DNA of 64,000 bases from Arthrobacter pascens. GTDB lineage: Bacteria; Actinomycetota; Actinomycetes; Actinomycetales; Micrococcaceae. This document shows positions 1 to 8,926 of the stretch, piece by piece (position 1 is the first letter of the stretch; each line of letters begins with the position of its first letter). Both the position numbers and the translations under genes were made by a program. The notes under the pieces were generated by a model. That model searched no databases. It worked only from the letters and a program-made list of their open reading frames with translations, and was not told the origin of the DNA. The stretch spans positions 4,092,001 to 4,156,000 of the forward strand of contig NZ_JAUSWY010000001.1 in assembly GCF_030815585.1 (NCBI RefSeq). Reading direction: 5' to 3'.

Positions 1-421
1 CGGCCACCGCCCACTGGACAAATCCCAGGTAGCTCGTGCCCACCAGCACCATCGAGTCGCCGAACCAGGGCTGTTTCACGACCCACTCAAGGGTGGCCAT
101 GCCATCCTCGCGCTCCTGCCGCATCGGGTCCATGGTCCCGCCCGAGCCGAATCCGCCGCGGACGCTCTGGATCAGCACCTGGAATCCGCGCTCGGCCAGT
201 GGCCTGGCCATTGCAGCTCCAAGGATGCCGGCCCGGCCATACGGGGAGCGCAGCAGGGCGGTGGGCAATCCTTCGCCCCCGCCCCGCGGCGCCCATCTGT
301 TGGCCAGCAGTTCCACGCCGTCTGGCATGGGCACACACAGGTCCTTTTGCACGACGACGTCGCGGGTCAGGGGCGGCGGCAGTTCGAGCTTGCGCTGAAG
401 AATATGGCTCATCAGGTTCAT
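1..421 (-). CDS. CocE/NonD family hydrolase, N-terminal part (cut by window edge)
   Basis: The frame read from 421 towards 1 gives about 140 residues of an alpha/beta hydrolase of the X-Pro dipeptidyl-peptidase/cocaine-esterase (S15, CocE/NonD) family. Visible landmarks are an N-terminal 'VPMPDGVELLANRWAP' strand, 'LLRSPYGR', an oxyanion-type 'QSVRGGFGSGG' segment, and the nucleophile elbow 'GTSYLG', with Ser near residue 130. Family members hydrolyse esters or acyl-peptides; the substrate cannot be told. The start at 421 is chosen because AAGGAG lies 8 bases upstream; an in-frame ATG at 412 is possible. The C-terminal two thirds, with the Asp and His of the triad, lie outside the window. The gene follows a TetR gene by 44 bases on the same strand and is probably co-transcribed with it. 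Confidence 0.85.
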   Translation of the reverse strand, partial: MNLMSHILQRKLELPPPLTRDVVVQKDLCVPMPDGVELLANRWAPRGGGEGLPTALLRSPYGRAGILGAAMARPLAERGFQVLIQSVRGGFGSGGTMDPMRQEREDGMATLEWVVKQPWFGDSMVLVGTSYLGFVQWAVA

Positions 422-465
422 TGGTCTGGCTCCTTGTCGTGGGCCGGCACCGGGCGGGCTGGCAT

Positions 466-1080
466 CTAGCGGGCTGGCATCGGGTGCGGCGGCAGCGTGT
501 CGGTGGCAGCTGGCATCAGCCGCACCAGCCTGTCCGTGAACTCTTCAGGGTCCAGCGGTTCCGCACCCTCGACCACCCAGGTATTGACGAGGGCGGCGCC
601 GCCGCCGGTGATGAACGTGGCAAGGTCGTCTGCCCCCTGCGGCTCGAGGGTCCCGCCAAACATCTCCTGGACAAGTTGCCTGTTGATCGGGAAGAGCAGG
701 CCGGTTAGTGATTTGTTCAGCGCATACGCGCAGGAGCTGGTCAGCACCGCCCGATAGAACGCCCGATGGTGCGCGAAGTGTTCTACCAAGGCGAGCGCCC
801 CGTCCCGTCTGGACGGCGAAGTGCCGGCATCTGCAAGGCGTGGCAGCAGTTCCCGTGTGGCTAGGTCGAGGGCAGATTCCAGCAGCAGCCTGTCGCGATC
901 GCCGAAATGCTGGTACACCACAGGTCGGCTGACATTCGCGGCTTCGGCGATATCCGAGAGGGGAACATCAGCCGTGCCCCGCTCAGCCACCAAGGCGATG
1001 GTGGCCTGCATCAGCGCAGAGCGCGAACGCCGGATCCGGCGGTCCTGAGTGGGGACGGTGGCTGCAGGGTCTATCTCCAT
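466..1080 (-). CDS. TetR family transcriptional regulator
   Basis: 204 residues. The N-terminal TetR helix-turn-helix covers about residues 18-64 ('ALVAERGTADVPLSDIAEAA', then 'VSRPVVYQHFGDRDRLL'). The remainder is an all-helical ligand-binding domain without a recognisable subclass. Family members are usually repressors released by a small ligand. The gene lies immediately upstream of the hydrolase gene on the same strand, so it likely controls that gene and itself. A perfect 10-bp palindrome sits 12 bases before the start codon and is the obvious operator candidate. The effector is unknown. Confidence 0.88.
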   Translation of the reverse strand: MEIDPAATVPTQDRRIRRSRSALMQATIALVAERGTADVPLSDIAEAANVSRPVVYQHFGDRDRLLLESALDLATRELLPRLADAGTSPSRRDGALALVEHFAHHRAFYRAVLTSSCAYALNKSLTGLLFPINRQLVQEMFGGTLEPQGADDLATFITGGGAALVNTWVVEGAEPLDPEEFTDRLVRLMPAATDTLPPHPMPAR

Positions 1081-1092
1081 ACCGAGATACTA

Positions 1093-1102
1093 TACAGCTG
1101 TA
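1093..1102. promoter_or_regulatory. Candidate TetR operator
   Basis: Perfect palindrome TACAGCTGTA, with partial symmetry continuing outward, in the AT-rich 25 bases before the TetR start codon. A self-complementary site overlapping the promoter is typical for TetR autoregulation. Assignment is by position only. Confidence 0.45.
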
Positions 1103-1323
1103 AATTAACTGGCAAGTGTCAATTACGAGCAACGGGCCCCGCCTGAAGCGATCCCGTAACGGCAGCGGCAAGTTCAGGCTCCTCGCCCAGCCCGGTGCCG
1201 CCGCGACCGGGTGCTGGTCGAAAACGTAGTCTTCTGGAGGGAACCCATCCGCGGGAGCCGCCGTCGGACGTTTCCGGCGTTCCGGGTCCCTTCCAGGGTC
1301 CTCCGCCGTTAGTGAGCGGCCAG

Positions 1324-2094
1324 CTATTCGTCGAAGTATGTGACCGTGGTGGCATCGCCTGAGATGGAGGAGAGGACGCGGGCCGCCACTTCGGAGAGCT
1401 TGATGTTCCGGGTGTTGGAGGCATGCAGCAGGACCTTGAACGCCTCGTTCTGGCTGCAACCGTTCTGCGCCATGATGGCCCCGGTGGCCAGATCAATTAC
1501 CGTCCGGGATTTCATTGCGGCACTCATGTCGTCCCGGGTGTCCTGCAGCTGGCCCAGCCGTAGCGCCAGCTGCAGGCCCTTGGACGCCTGCTCGGCGAAG
1601 GCCTCCGTGCTAGCAATGGACTGCCCGCTGAAGGCGTGAGGCAGCTCGCTGTAAAGGGTCAGCACTGCCCGGCTGGGGCCCTCCAACTGCAGCGGAACGC
1701 CAATGACAGACAGTATCCCCAGTCCTTTGACCGCCTGGACATAGGCGGGCCAGCGCCCTTCCAGCCTCAGGTCCGGGACCAGCACTGTCACCATGCCGCG
1801 CATGGCCGTCAGGCATGGCCCGTCCCCGTACTTGTGTTGCAGCTGGTCCATGGCGTGGGCACATGGACTGCTGCTGGCCACTGTAGTGGCCTTTTTGTGC
1901 CTGATGACGGAAATCCCGCAGGACACCTCGCGTCCAGGACTGCTGAGGCGGGCAGCGGAGTACACAGCCAGCTCGTCCAGGAACTGCCCCACTTCAGGGC
2001 TGTCCAGCACCAGGTCCTGAAGGTGCTGGGCAACATCTGTAAAAACTTCATGATTCGATACGTCGGCAGCTACCACGGTCCCCCCTGAACACAT
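1324..2094 (-). CDS. GAF-ANTAR domain RNA-binding antitermination regulator
   Basis: About 256 residues from the ATG at 2094. The N-terminal two thirds is a GAF sensor domain ('QHKYGDGPCLTAM', 'GILSVIGVPLQLEG', 'LTLYSE'). The last 55 residues are an ANTAR domain ('SRTVIDLATGAIMAQNGCS', then 'ASNTRNIKLSEVAARVL'). ANTAR proteins bind paired-hairpin RNA and prevent termination; the GAF part probably senses a small molecule or redox state. Start choice is uncertain: TTG 2112, ATG 2094, or GTG 2076 just after GGGGGGACC are all in frame, and the last has the best purine-rich leader. No histidine kinase lies next to it. A paralogue lies at 31488-32228. Targets cannot be named. Confidence 0.85.
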   Translation of the reverse strand: MCSGGTVVAADVSNHEVFTDVAQHLQDLVLDSPEVGQFLDELAVYSAARLSSPGREVSCGISVIRHKKATTVASSSPCAHAMDQLQHKYGDGPCLTAMRGMVTVLVPDLRLEGRWPAYVQAVKGLGILSVIGVPLQLEGPSRAVLTLYSELPHAFSGQSIASTEAFAEQASKGLQLALRLGQLQDTRDDMSAAMKSRTVIDLATGAIMAQNGCSQNEAFKVLLHASNTRNIKLSEVAARVLSSISGDATTVTYFDE

Positions 2095-2304
2095 GGCGTG
2101 ACCGAAAACCAAGAACCAGTCACGCTTTGCCGCCTACTGCAAAGACGGTTAATACAGCTTACCCCCCGGAGAATTCACGGCAGAATAGCGGGCGCCGCCG
2201 GGGAATCATCCCTGGTCCGACGGGAATCCGTCCGGCTCCCGCACCGTTAACCCTTATGCGAGGGTAATCCGGGGTATTACTCCCGCCTTGGATAAGGAAC
2301 GGAA

Positions 2305-2757
2305 TTGAGCAGGAAGATTGAATCAGTAGAAGACGACGCCGGCAAGGTCACCCGCTACGTGCGGCACGCCAACGGAGGGGGACTGATCGGCGCAGGGGCC
2401 CACGTCGCTGACAGTGCACGCGTCGGTTCGATGACCTATGTGGAGCCCGGCGCGCGCATCGGTTCCGGCTCCCGGGTGGGGCATGGAAGCTGGATCGACC
2501 GTGGGGCGCAGGTTGGCGCCCGGACGGTCATCGGCGACGGCGTGTATCTGGGTCCGGGAACCCTCATCGGTAACCGGGTCCACATCGGCAGCCATTCGCG
2601 CATCGGAGCCGGCGCCCTCATCGACCATGGGACGCATCTGCATGCGGATACCACCGTGCCCGACGGCGGACACGTCACGGCGGACTCAAAACCGCGGCGC
2701 CGGGCCTCGGCAGAGAAGCGTCCGCCCCGAAGGCCGCATCACGGACTGGCTGCATAA
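2305..2757 (+). CDS. Left-handed beta-helix (hexapeptide repeat) protein
   Basis: 150 residues. Residues 27-125 are a run of imperfect hexapeptide repeats with an Ile/Val every sixth position ('GARIGSGSRVGHGSWIDRGA', 'IGDGVYLGPGTLIGNRVHIG'), the signature of left-handed parallel beta-helices seen in acyltransferases, gamma-carbonic anhydrases and polymer-like proteins. There is no obvious C-terminal transferase cap or anchored catalytic histidine pattern, and the tail (residues 128-150) is Arg/Lys/Pro-rich and likely disordered. The TTG start at 2305 follows AAGGAACGG by a suitable spacing. Neighbours do not suggest a role; the function is unknown. Confidence 0.7.
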   Translation: MSRKIESVEDDAGKVTRYVRHANGGGLIGAGAHVADSARVGSMTYVEPGARIGSGSRVGHGSWIDRGAQVGARTVIGDGVYLGPGTLIGNRVHIGSHSRIGAGALIDHGTHLHADTTVPDGGHVTADSKPRRRASAEKRPPRRPHHGLAA

Positions 2758-2797
2758 AGCCGGAGCTGCAGTCTCCCCAATCCTCCGTACCGGTGGC

Positions 2798-3769
2798 TTA
2801 GCCCTGTGACGTGAGCCCGGTCAGGATCCTGAACGCGTGACGGTCCAGGGATCCGGACACTGCGGATAACAGCACAACGCCGGTGCCTGCGTCCCTGTCC
2901 AGGCCCATCCACGAACAGAACCCGCCGGTGGCTCCGTTGTGCCAAGTAATGGTCCGGCCCTTGGCCTCCAACGTCATCCAGCCAGCCCCGATGCGTGCCG
3001 CCGGGCCGGCGAAGTTGGCCACCGGGTCCAGGGCCGAAGTTCCCGGCGCGGAACCGTCGAGGAGGGCGCGGGCAAGGGCGGCCAGGTCGCCAATGGTGGC
3101 GAGGATGCCGCCTGCCGGTCCCAGCGCTTCACCTACCCAGGGTTGCAGGGCGCTGCCCCGTCGGCTGGTGCCACTGAGGGCGTGGGGGCCGAGTTCGCCG
3201 GCGGCGGCGGGAACGTACATGGAGGTCAGGCCCAGGGGATTGCGGAGGCGGTCGGCCAGCAGTCCTTGGAAGCCCAGCCCCGCCCCGGCCGCCACCGCGT
3301 GGCCAAGGAGTTCGAACCCGAGGTTCGAATACCGTGGGCGCGGTGATTTAAGCCGGACCGTCCGGGCCTGGAGCAGCAACTCCGCCAGCGTCTCCCCGTA
3401 CGGGTTCCGGCCGTGCCGCCATAGTCCGTACGTGCGCTTCCAGGTATCACCGGCCTGAGGCAGCCGTGGCAACCCCGATGCATGTGTGCTCACGGCGGCG
3501 AGGGTCAGGTGTGCTGCCGGGCAGTCGGCCAGAGGCAACATCTCCCCCAACGCCGTGGACGGACGGACTTCTCCGCGGTCGCAGGCGTCGGCATACAGGA
3601 GCCCGGTGATCGCCTTCGAAATGGATCCGATTTCAAAGTCTGCGTCCGCTGGAACTCCGCTGCTTGCGGTGGTTGTTTCGCCCCTCACCACGGTGGCAAC
3701 GGCAATCCTCGGATGACGGCGCCCCAGCCCGCCCAGTAGCTGTGCAGTCCCAGCGGAATCGAGTTGCAT
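2798..3769 (-). CDS. Serine hydrolase, class C beta-lactamase/DD-peptidase fold
   Basis: 323 residues, no signal peptide. The three class C motifs are present: SxxK as 'SISK' at residues 48-51, YxN as 'YSNLG' near 146, and an HxG-type 'WHNGATGG' near 275 replacing KTG. Such cytosolic proteins are esterases or D-amino-acid peptidases more often than beta-lactamases. The gene begins 10 bases after the aminotransferase stop on the same strand, so it may be the distal gene of that unit. The substrate is unknown. Confidence 0.82.
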   Translation of the reverse strand: MQLDSAGTAQLLGGLGRRHPRIAVATVVRGETTTASSGVPADADFEIGSISKAITGLLYADACDRGEVRPSTALGEMLPLADCPAAHLTLAAVSTHASGLPRLPQAGDTWKRTYGLWRHGRNPYGETLAELLLQARTVRLKSPRPRYSNLGFELLGHAVAAGAGLGFQGLLADRLRNPLGLTSMYVPAAAGELGPHALSGTSRRGSALQPWVGEALGPAGGILATIGDLAALARALLDGSAPGTSALDPVANFAGPAARIGAGWMTLEAKGRTITWHNGATGGFCSWMGLDRDAGTGVVLLSAVSGSLDRHAFRILTGLTSQG

Positions 3770-3779
3770 GCTGCCTAGG

Positions 3780-5135
3780 CTACCTGCCGGCAGGACCAGC
3801 GGCGGTGAGGCCCTGATCGTAGATGGCCAGGGCCACAGCTACTTCCTCGGCCGTCACAACGGCGGGCGGGACCACGTGGATGCGGTTGTCAGCGATGAAG
3901 GGCAACAGTCCAAGACGGAGCAGTTCTGCCTTGAGACGGCCCATGTATTCGGCAGTGACGGGAGTGCGGGTGGTCCGGTCCTGGACGAGTTCGAGTGCCC
4001 AGAAGACACCCCTGCCGCGGACCTCGCCGATTACGTCGTGCTTTTCAGCCAGCGAAGTCAGGCCCGGCTCGAGGTGCTGGCGGCCGATCCGGGCGGCGTT
4101 GCCGATGATGTCTTCCTCTTCGAAGGCTTCGATGGAAGCGACTACGGAGGCTGCAGCGAGGGGGTGGCCGGAGTAGGTGAGGCCGCCCGGGAAGACCCGG
4201 TCGTCGAAGGTGGCGGCAATGTCGCCGGAGATGATGACGCCGCCGACGGGGACGTACCCGGAGTTGACGCCCTTGGCAAAGGTAATGAGGTCCGGGGTTA
4301 CGTTGTGGGCGTCCAAGGCGAACCAGTCGCCGGTGCGGCCAAAGCCGGCCATGACCTCGTCGAGGATCATCACGATGCCGTATTCGTCGCACAGCGCACG
4401 TACGCCTTCAAGGTAACCGGGCGTCGGGACCAGGACGCCTGCGGTGCCGGGGACGGTCTCCAGCAGGATCGCCGCGATCGACTGGGGGCCTTCGGCCTGG
4501 ATAACGCGGCGCAGGTGGTGCAGTGCGCGTTCGGTTTCCTGCTCCGGGGTCTGGGCCCAGAACTCGGAGCGGTAGAGGTACGGGCCGAAGACGTGCACGT
4601 GGCCGCGGGCGTATTCGTTGGGGATACGTCGCCAGTCGCCGGTGGCAACAATCGCGGCGCCGGTGTTGCCGTGGTAGGAGCGGTAGCGGGAAATGACCTT
4701 GTCGCGTCCGGTGTGCAGGCGGGCCATACGAATGGCGTTCTCGTTCGCGTCTGCGCCGCCGTTGGTGAAGAACACCTTGTCCATGTTGGCCGGCGCGTGG
4801 GACAGGACCTTGGCTGCGGCAATCCCGCGGATGTGGCTGGCATGAGACGGCGCCAGGGTGGCGAGCGTAGTTGCCTGCTGGGCAATTGCCGCGATGACCT
4901 TGGGGTGCTGGTGGCCGATGTTGGTGTTGACCAACTGGCTGGAGAAGTCAAGGTACGTGTTGCCGTCGTGGTCCCAGACGGTGCTGCCCGATCCACCGGC
5001 GATGACCAGGGGGTTGAGGGACTTCTGCGCGGACCATGAATGGAACACGTTCGCCCGGTCCAGGGCGACGGCCTCTGCATTGGTGACCGCTGCCTTGGCG
5101 GCTGCTTGGTCCAGGACTGGTTGGCTGGCGACCAT
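3780..5135 (-). CDS. Class III PLP-dependent aminotransferase (probable beta-alanine/omega-amino acid transaminase)
   Basis: 451 residues from the ATG at 5135, chosen because GAGAGGAACC precedes it; a longer frame exists but has no homologous look. Class III transaminase features are clear: 'FTNGGADANENAIRMARLHTG' for phosphate binding, 'ILDEVMAGFGRTG' with the cofactor-pyridine Asp, and the PLP lysine in 'LITFAKGVNSGYVPVGG'. The neighbours, a divergent PucR regulator and a CoA-acylating semialdehyde dehydrogenase, suggest removal of the amino group from beta-alanine or a similar omega-amino acid, followed by oxidation of the semialdehyde to acetyl- or propionyl-CoA. Taurine, GABA or another amine remain alternatives. 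Confidence 0.85.
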   Translation of the reverse strand: MVASQPVLDQAAAKAAVTNAEAVALDRANVFHSWSAQKSLNPLVIAGGSGSTVWDHDGNTYLDFSSQLVNTNIGHQHPKVIAAIAQQATTLATLAPSHASHIRGIAAAKVLSHAPANMDKVFFTNGGADANENAIRMARLHTGRDKVISRYRSYHGNTGAAIVATGDWRRIPNEYARGHVHVFGPYLYRSEFWAQTPEQETERALHHLRRVIQAEGPQSIAAILLETVPGTAGVLVPTPGYLEGVRALCDEYGIVMILDEVMAGFGRTGDWFALDAHNVTPDLITFAKGVNSGYVPVGGVIISGDIAATFDDRVFPGGLTYSGHPLAAASVVASIEAFEEEDIIGNAARIGRQHLEPGLTSLAEKHDVIGEVRGRGVFWALELVQDRTTRTPVTAEYMGRLKAELLRLGLLPFIADNRIHVVPPAVVTAEEVAVALAIYDQGLTAAGPAGR

Positions 5136-5211
5136 GACGGTTCCTCTCGGGGGAAGGATTGTTGGAGTTCCTTCATCATCCGGTTCACCTCTCCCCTGAT
5201 GCGCTATACGT

Positions 5212-5219
5212 TTGTACAA
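5212..5219. promoter_or_regulatory. Palindrome in the divergent aminotransferase/PucR promoter region
   Basis: TTGTACAA lies in the 128-base region between the two divergent starts, next to an AT-rich 'ctatacg' stretch. Eight symmetric bases can occur by chance. It is reported because this region must hold both promoters and the likely PucR site. Confidence 0.25.
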
Positions 5220-5263
5220 TCAGTCCATTCCCATTCGACGTTTTCACATCCATGAGGTCCGTT

Positions 5264-6835
5264 ATGCCGCCAAGTCTGAACGAGCTTCTCCGCAGCCGAA
5301 CGCTCAAACTCCGGCTCGTGGCGCCCGAACCTGGGTCGTCCCTGCTGGATGAGCCCATCATGTGGGTGCACAGCTCCGATCTTGAGGATCCCACCCCGTT
5401 CCTGGACCCCGGACAGCTGCTTCTTACGGACGGCACGCAGTTCCCTCAAAATACGACGACGGCGGACCCGGCCGCCGGGAGCCCGCTCCCTCCAGCGCCG
5501 AACGGCAAGGGCTACGACGAGTATGTGCGCCGGCTGGTGGAGCATGAAATCAGGGGGCTTGGCTTCGCAACGCAGGTGATCCACGGGGCGCTGCCGCCAG
5601 GACTGGAGGAAGCGTGCCGGAAACAGGGTTTGCCGCTGTTGGAAGTTCCGGACCGCACCCCGTTCATCGCGATCATCCGCATGGTGGCCGATTACCTGGC
5701 CAAGGAAGAGCACGCCCGGGCGGAATGGTCGCTGCAGGCGCAGCGGGCCATTTCCCGCGCTGCGCTCCGCCCTGACGGACTGACCTCGATCCTCGGCGAA
5801 CTCGAACGCCAGCTCCACAGCTGGGTGGCACTGTACGACGCCGCGGGAAACTACGTCCGGATGCCAAGGAACCGACCCGTTCCTTCAGGCATAGCCAGCG
5901 AGGTGAATACGGAAGTCCGGAATGCACTGGACCTGGGCACGCGCTCTGCCTCGCATCTGGAAATCGAAGGCCAATCCGTGACACTCCAGACCTTGGGCCG
6001 CAAGGGCGGCCTCCGCGGAGCCCTTGTCCTGGGTGCCATCGAGCCGCTGGACCCGGCCCGGACCGACATCGTCAACAGTGTGATCGGCCTGGCCAGCCTT
6101 GCCCTCGAACAGGCCCGCACGCTGGACACCGCGCGGCGGCATCTGCGTGCGGGCGTGTTTGAACAATTGCTGGCGGGCAGCACCGACGTCGCGCTGAAAA
6201 CGGCCCGGCAGGTGTGGGGCCAACTGCCCCGCGAACCGTTGCTGGTAACGGCGTCGCGGCAGGAGAATCCGACACCGAACCTGCTGGAGGCACTGGAGCT
6301 GCTGGCCGATGACTACCGTGGTGCTGTGTTCTACGCCCTGCGGGGCGAGATGCTGGTGGTCCTCGCGGGGCGGGCCCACCAGGACAAGGTCCTTGAACTG
6401 CTCCAGCGCCACGGCGCTCCGTGCGGTATTTCCGCCGAGGCAACGATGGAAGGACTGCCGGGTGCCGTGGAAGAGGCGGGCCGGGCACTGCGGCGGGCAG
6501 CGGAACTTGGCCGGCCGATGGTTGAGTTTTCGGAGTTGTCCGAGAGCGGAATGCTGGGGCTGCTCCGGGAGGCGAAAGCAGGTCCCGTGGCCCGGGGCTT
6601 GCTGCAGCCGCTGATCGCCCACGACGAAGCTGAAGAGACAGAGCTGCTGGCCACGGTCCGCGAATGGTTCGCGAACAACTGCGTCTGGGACAAGACGGCA
6701 AGGCGGCTGGGCGTTCACCGCCATACGCTGCGCAATCGAATCGACGCGGCCGGGAGGATCCTGGGCCTGAACCTGGACGGCATGCGCGACCGCTTGGAGC
6801 TGTTCGCCGCGGTGCAGTTCCTGGAGGAGGGATAG
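5264..6835 (+). CDS. PucR family transcriptional regulator
   Basis: 523 residues from ATG 5264, which has GAGG 6 bases upstream; ATG 5252 is four codons earlier. The N-terminal PucR domain (about residues 5-150, 'SLNELLRSRTLKLRLVAPEP') is followed by a CdaR/GGDEF-like middle region and a C-terminal HTH_30 domain ('WDKTARRLGVHRHTLRNRID'). PucR proteins activate purine, amino-acid and omega-amino-acid catabolic genes in response to substrate. Its divergence from the aminotransferase and convergence with the semialdehyde dehydrogenase point to control of both. It ends at a shared bidirectional terminator. Confidence 0.88.
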   Translation: MPPSLNELLRSRTLKLRLVAPEPGSSLLDEPIMWVHSSDLEDPTPFLDPGQLLLTDGTQFPQNTTTADPAAGSPLPPAPNGKGYDEYVRRLVEHEIRGLGFATQVIHGALPPGLEEACRKQGLPLLEVPDRTPFIAIIRMVADYLAKEEHARAEWSLQAQRAISRAALRPDGLTSILGELERQLHSWVALYDAAGNYVRMPRNRPVPSGIASEVNTEVRNALDLGTRSASHLEIEGQSVTLQTLGRKGGLRGALVLGAIEPLDPARTDIVNSVIGLASLALEQARTLDTARRHLRAGVFEQLLAGSTDVALKTARQVWGQLPREPLLVTASRQENPTPNLLEALELLADDYRGAVFYALRGEMLVVLAGRAHQDKVLELLQRHGAPCGISAEATMEGLPGAVEEAGRALRRAAELGRPMVEFSELSESGMLGLLREAKAGPVARGLLQPLIAHDEAEETELLATVREWFANNCVWDKTARRLGVHRHTLRNRIDAAGRILGLNLDGMRDRLELFAAVQFLEEG

Positions 6836-6874
6836 CCGCTTTAGGGGCGATATCTGCGAGAGGGTCTGAACAAC

Positions 6875-6927
6875 AGGAGAGCCCCCGGCATTTGCGTTGC
6901 TGCCGGAGGCTCTCCTGGCTGGTTTTT
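6875..6927. terminator. Bidirectional intrinsic terminator
   Basis: Arms at 6875-6890 and 6901-6916 pair over 16 positions with one mismatch around a 10-base loop, then TTTTT at 6923-6927. It lies between the pucR stop and the convergent dehydrogenase stop. Confidence 0.85.
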
Positions 6928-6930
6928 GCC

Positions 6931-8436
6931 CTAGTTCTGCGGGAAGCCCAGGTTGATGCCGCCGTGGCTCGGGTCCAGCCAGCGGGAGGTGATGGCCTTT
7001 TCGCGGGTGAAGAACTGGAAGCCCTGCAGTCCGTACGCCTTGGAGCTGCCGAAGATGGAGTCCTTGAATCCGCCGAAGGAGTAGTAGGCCACAGGGACCG
7101 GGATGGGCACGTTGATGCCCACCATGCCCACTTCAACCTCGTTCTGGAAGCGGCGGGCCGCACCGCCGTCGTTCGTGAAGATCGCTGTGCCGTTGCCGTA
7201 GGCGCCGGAGTTGATGAGGTCCAGGCCCTCCTCGTAACTGCGGACACGCACAACAGACAGCACAGGCCCGAAAATCTCTTCCTTGTAGGCACGGGAGGCG
7301 ACCGGGACGTCGTCAATAAGCGTCGGGCCGAGCCAGAACCCGTTGTCGTCGCCGTCCACTGCAATGCCACGGCCATCCACCACCACGTTGGCTCCATCGG
7401 CGATGGCGACGTCGATGTAGGAGGCCACCTTGTCACGGTGCTCGCGGGTGACGAGCGGCCCCATGTCGCAGTTGCGCCGGCCGTCGCCGATCCGCAGCGT
7501 TGCCATCCGGGAGGTGATCTTTTCAATGAGCTCGTCAGCGACGGGTTCGACGGCGACCACAACACTGATGGCCATGCAGCGCTCGCCAGCGGAACCGAAG
7601 CCGGCGTTGATGGCGGCGTCGGCAGCCAGCTCAAGGTCGGCGTCGGGCAGGACCAGCATATGGTTCTTGGCACCGCCAAGGGCCTGGACCCGTTTACCGT
7701 TCCGTGCCGCGGTCTCGTAGATGTACTGGGCGATCGGGGTGGAACCAACAAAGGAAATTGCCTTCACGTCGGGGTGCCCCAAAAGCCCGTCGACAGCTTC
7801 CTTGTCGCCGTGGAGAACGTTGAAGACGCCGTCCGGCAGCCCCGCCTCGCTGAACAGTGCTGCGAGCCAGTTGGCCGCCGTCGGGTCCTTTTCGCTCGGC
7901 TTCAGGACCACGGTGTTGCCGGCGGCGATGGCGATGGGGAGGAACCAGAGCGGCACCATCGCAGGGAAGTTGAACGGGCTGATGATACCGACGACACCGA
8001 GAGGTGACTTGGTGGAGTACACGTCCACGCCGCTGGAGACGTTCTCCGAGTGCTCGCCCTTGATCAGGTGCGGGAAACCCGTAGCGAGTTCGACAACTTC
8101 CTGGCCGCGGGTGATTTCACCCAGCGCGTCCGAAACCACTTTGCCGTGCTCGGCGGTGATGATCTGCGCCAGTTCACCCTTGCGCTCGTTCAGCAGTTCA
8201 CGGAAGCGGAAAATAATCTGTTGGCGCTTGGTGATGGAGAGGTCACGCCACGCCGGGAAAGCTTTTTGTGCCGAGGAGATGGCGGATTCGATGTCACCGG
8301 CGTTGGCCAATGCCACATGCTTGGTTTCGATGCCACGGGCGGGGTCGAAGACCGGGGCCGTTCGGTCACCTGAGGAAGATGCTTCTTCTCCCCCGATCCA
8401 ATGGGACAGCACGGGAAGTTCTTGATTGACTGACAC
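6931..8436 (-). CDS. mmsA: CoA-acylating methylmalonate-semialdehyde dehydrogenase
   Basis: 501 residues from GTG 8436, preceded by GAGAAGAAG; the frame stays open upstream but family proteins start here ('VSVNQELPVLSHWIGG'). It has the ALDH fold with 'GVVGIISPFNFPAMVPLWF', 'SFVGSTPIAQYIY' and the catalytic Cys in 'GSAGERCMAIS' near residue 290. The general-base Glu of ordinary ALDHs is replaced in 'GGAKNH', the hallmark of the CoA-dependent MMSDH subfamily. It converts malonate or methylmalonate semialdehyde plus CoA and NAD to acetyl- or propionyl-CoA, CO2 and NADH. With the class III aminotransferase it can complete beta-alanine (or valine) catabolism. Confidence 0.9.
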   Translation of the reverse strand: MSVNQELPVLSHWIGGEEASSSGDRTAPVFDPARGIETKHVALANAGDIESAISSAQKAFPAWRDLSITKRQQIIFRFRELLNERKGELAQIITAEHGKVVSDALGEITRGQEVVELATGFPHLIKGEHSENVSSGVDVYSTKSPLGVVGIISPFNFPAMVPLWFLPIAIAAGNTVVLKPSEKDPTAANWLAALFSEAGLPDGVFNVLHGDKEAVDGLLGHPDVKAISFVGSTPIAQYIYETAARNGKRVQALGGAKNHMLVLPDADLELAADAAINAGFGSAGERCMAISVVVAVEPVADELIEKITSRMATLRIGDGRRNCDMGPLVTREHRDKVASYIDVAIADGANVVVDGRGIAVDGDDNGFWLGPTLIDDVPVASRAYKEEIFGPVLSVVRVRSYEEGLDLINSGAYGNGTAIFTNDGGAARRFQNEVEVGMVGINVPIPVPVAYYSFGGFKDSIFGSSKAYGLQGFQFFTREKAITSRWLDPSHGGINLGFPQN

Positions 8437-8926
8437 GCTTCTTCTCGCTTTCAGGTTGTCGGTCGGGGACGCCAGGAGCGGCTTGTTAGCCACCCTAGCC
8501 CGGTGACGCTTACGGCGGACGCCTGACATTTGTCACGTTCCAGTCGCCGTACTCGACATATGTATATGACGCAACGGAGGACAAAGGGAAATACGGTGTT
8601 GCCCATTAGAAGCCCTATTTCAGGAGTCCACATGAAAAGACGCTGCCCCGCCGTCCTCGATCATGCCCAGGCAAGCACCCTCGCCGTTCGCACGGGTGAG
8701 CATTGCCCTGAGAGCGGCTGGTGGTATCCGGTCCAAGCCCGGCGGGCGGGCCTTCCCATGGCGACGTCAAGGTTTGTTGGCCAGGGAAGCGTCTTGCCGG
8801 CCGTTGGGGGCTCACCCTCTCTCTGGCTGCCCACTCGCAGCTGATTGGGCACCGGCACTCCGGCCACCCACTTTCCAGTCACGCCTTGCCCCGACCATTT
8901 ACGCGCGCGCACGTAAGGTGTAGAGT
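8437..8926. other. Long intergenic region, no gene recognised
   Basis: About 490 bases between the divergent mmsA and GntR starts. Short open frames exist on both strands but none has a convincing ribosome site or protein-like composition. An AT-rich stretch at about 8555-8575 ('acatatgtatatgacgc') could hold a promoter for mmsA. A relic or small RNA cannot be excluded. Confidence 0.4.

Noticed and set aside
2250-2276. SigB-like promoter (GTTAAC ... GGGTAA) before the hexapeptide gene
   Set aside because: Spacing is shorter than the usual 12-15 bases; not convincing.
3768-5039. Long forward open frame opposite the aminotransferase gene
   Set aside because: High-GC antisense frame; the minus strand holds clear class III transaminase motifs and a good ribosome site.
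6072-7751. 559-codon minus frame overlapping pucR and mmsA
   Set aside because: Crosses a strong terminator and two genes; Ser/Pro/Arg-rich shadow composition.
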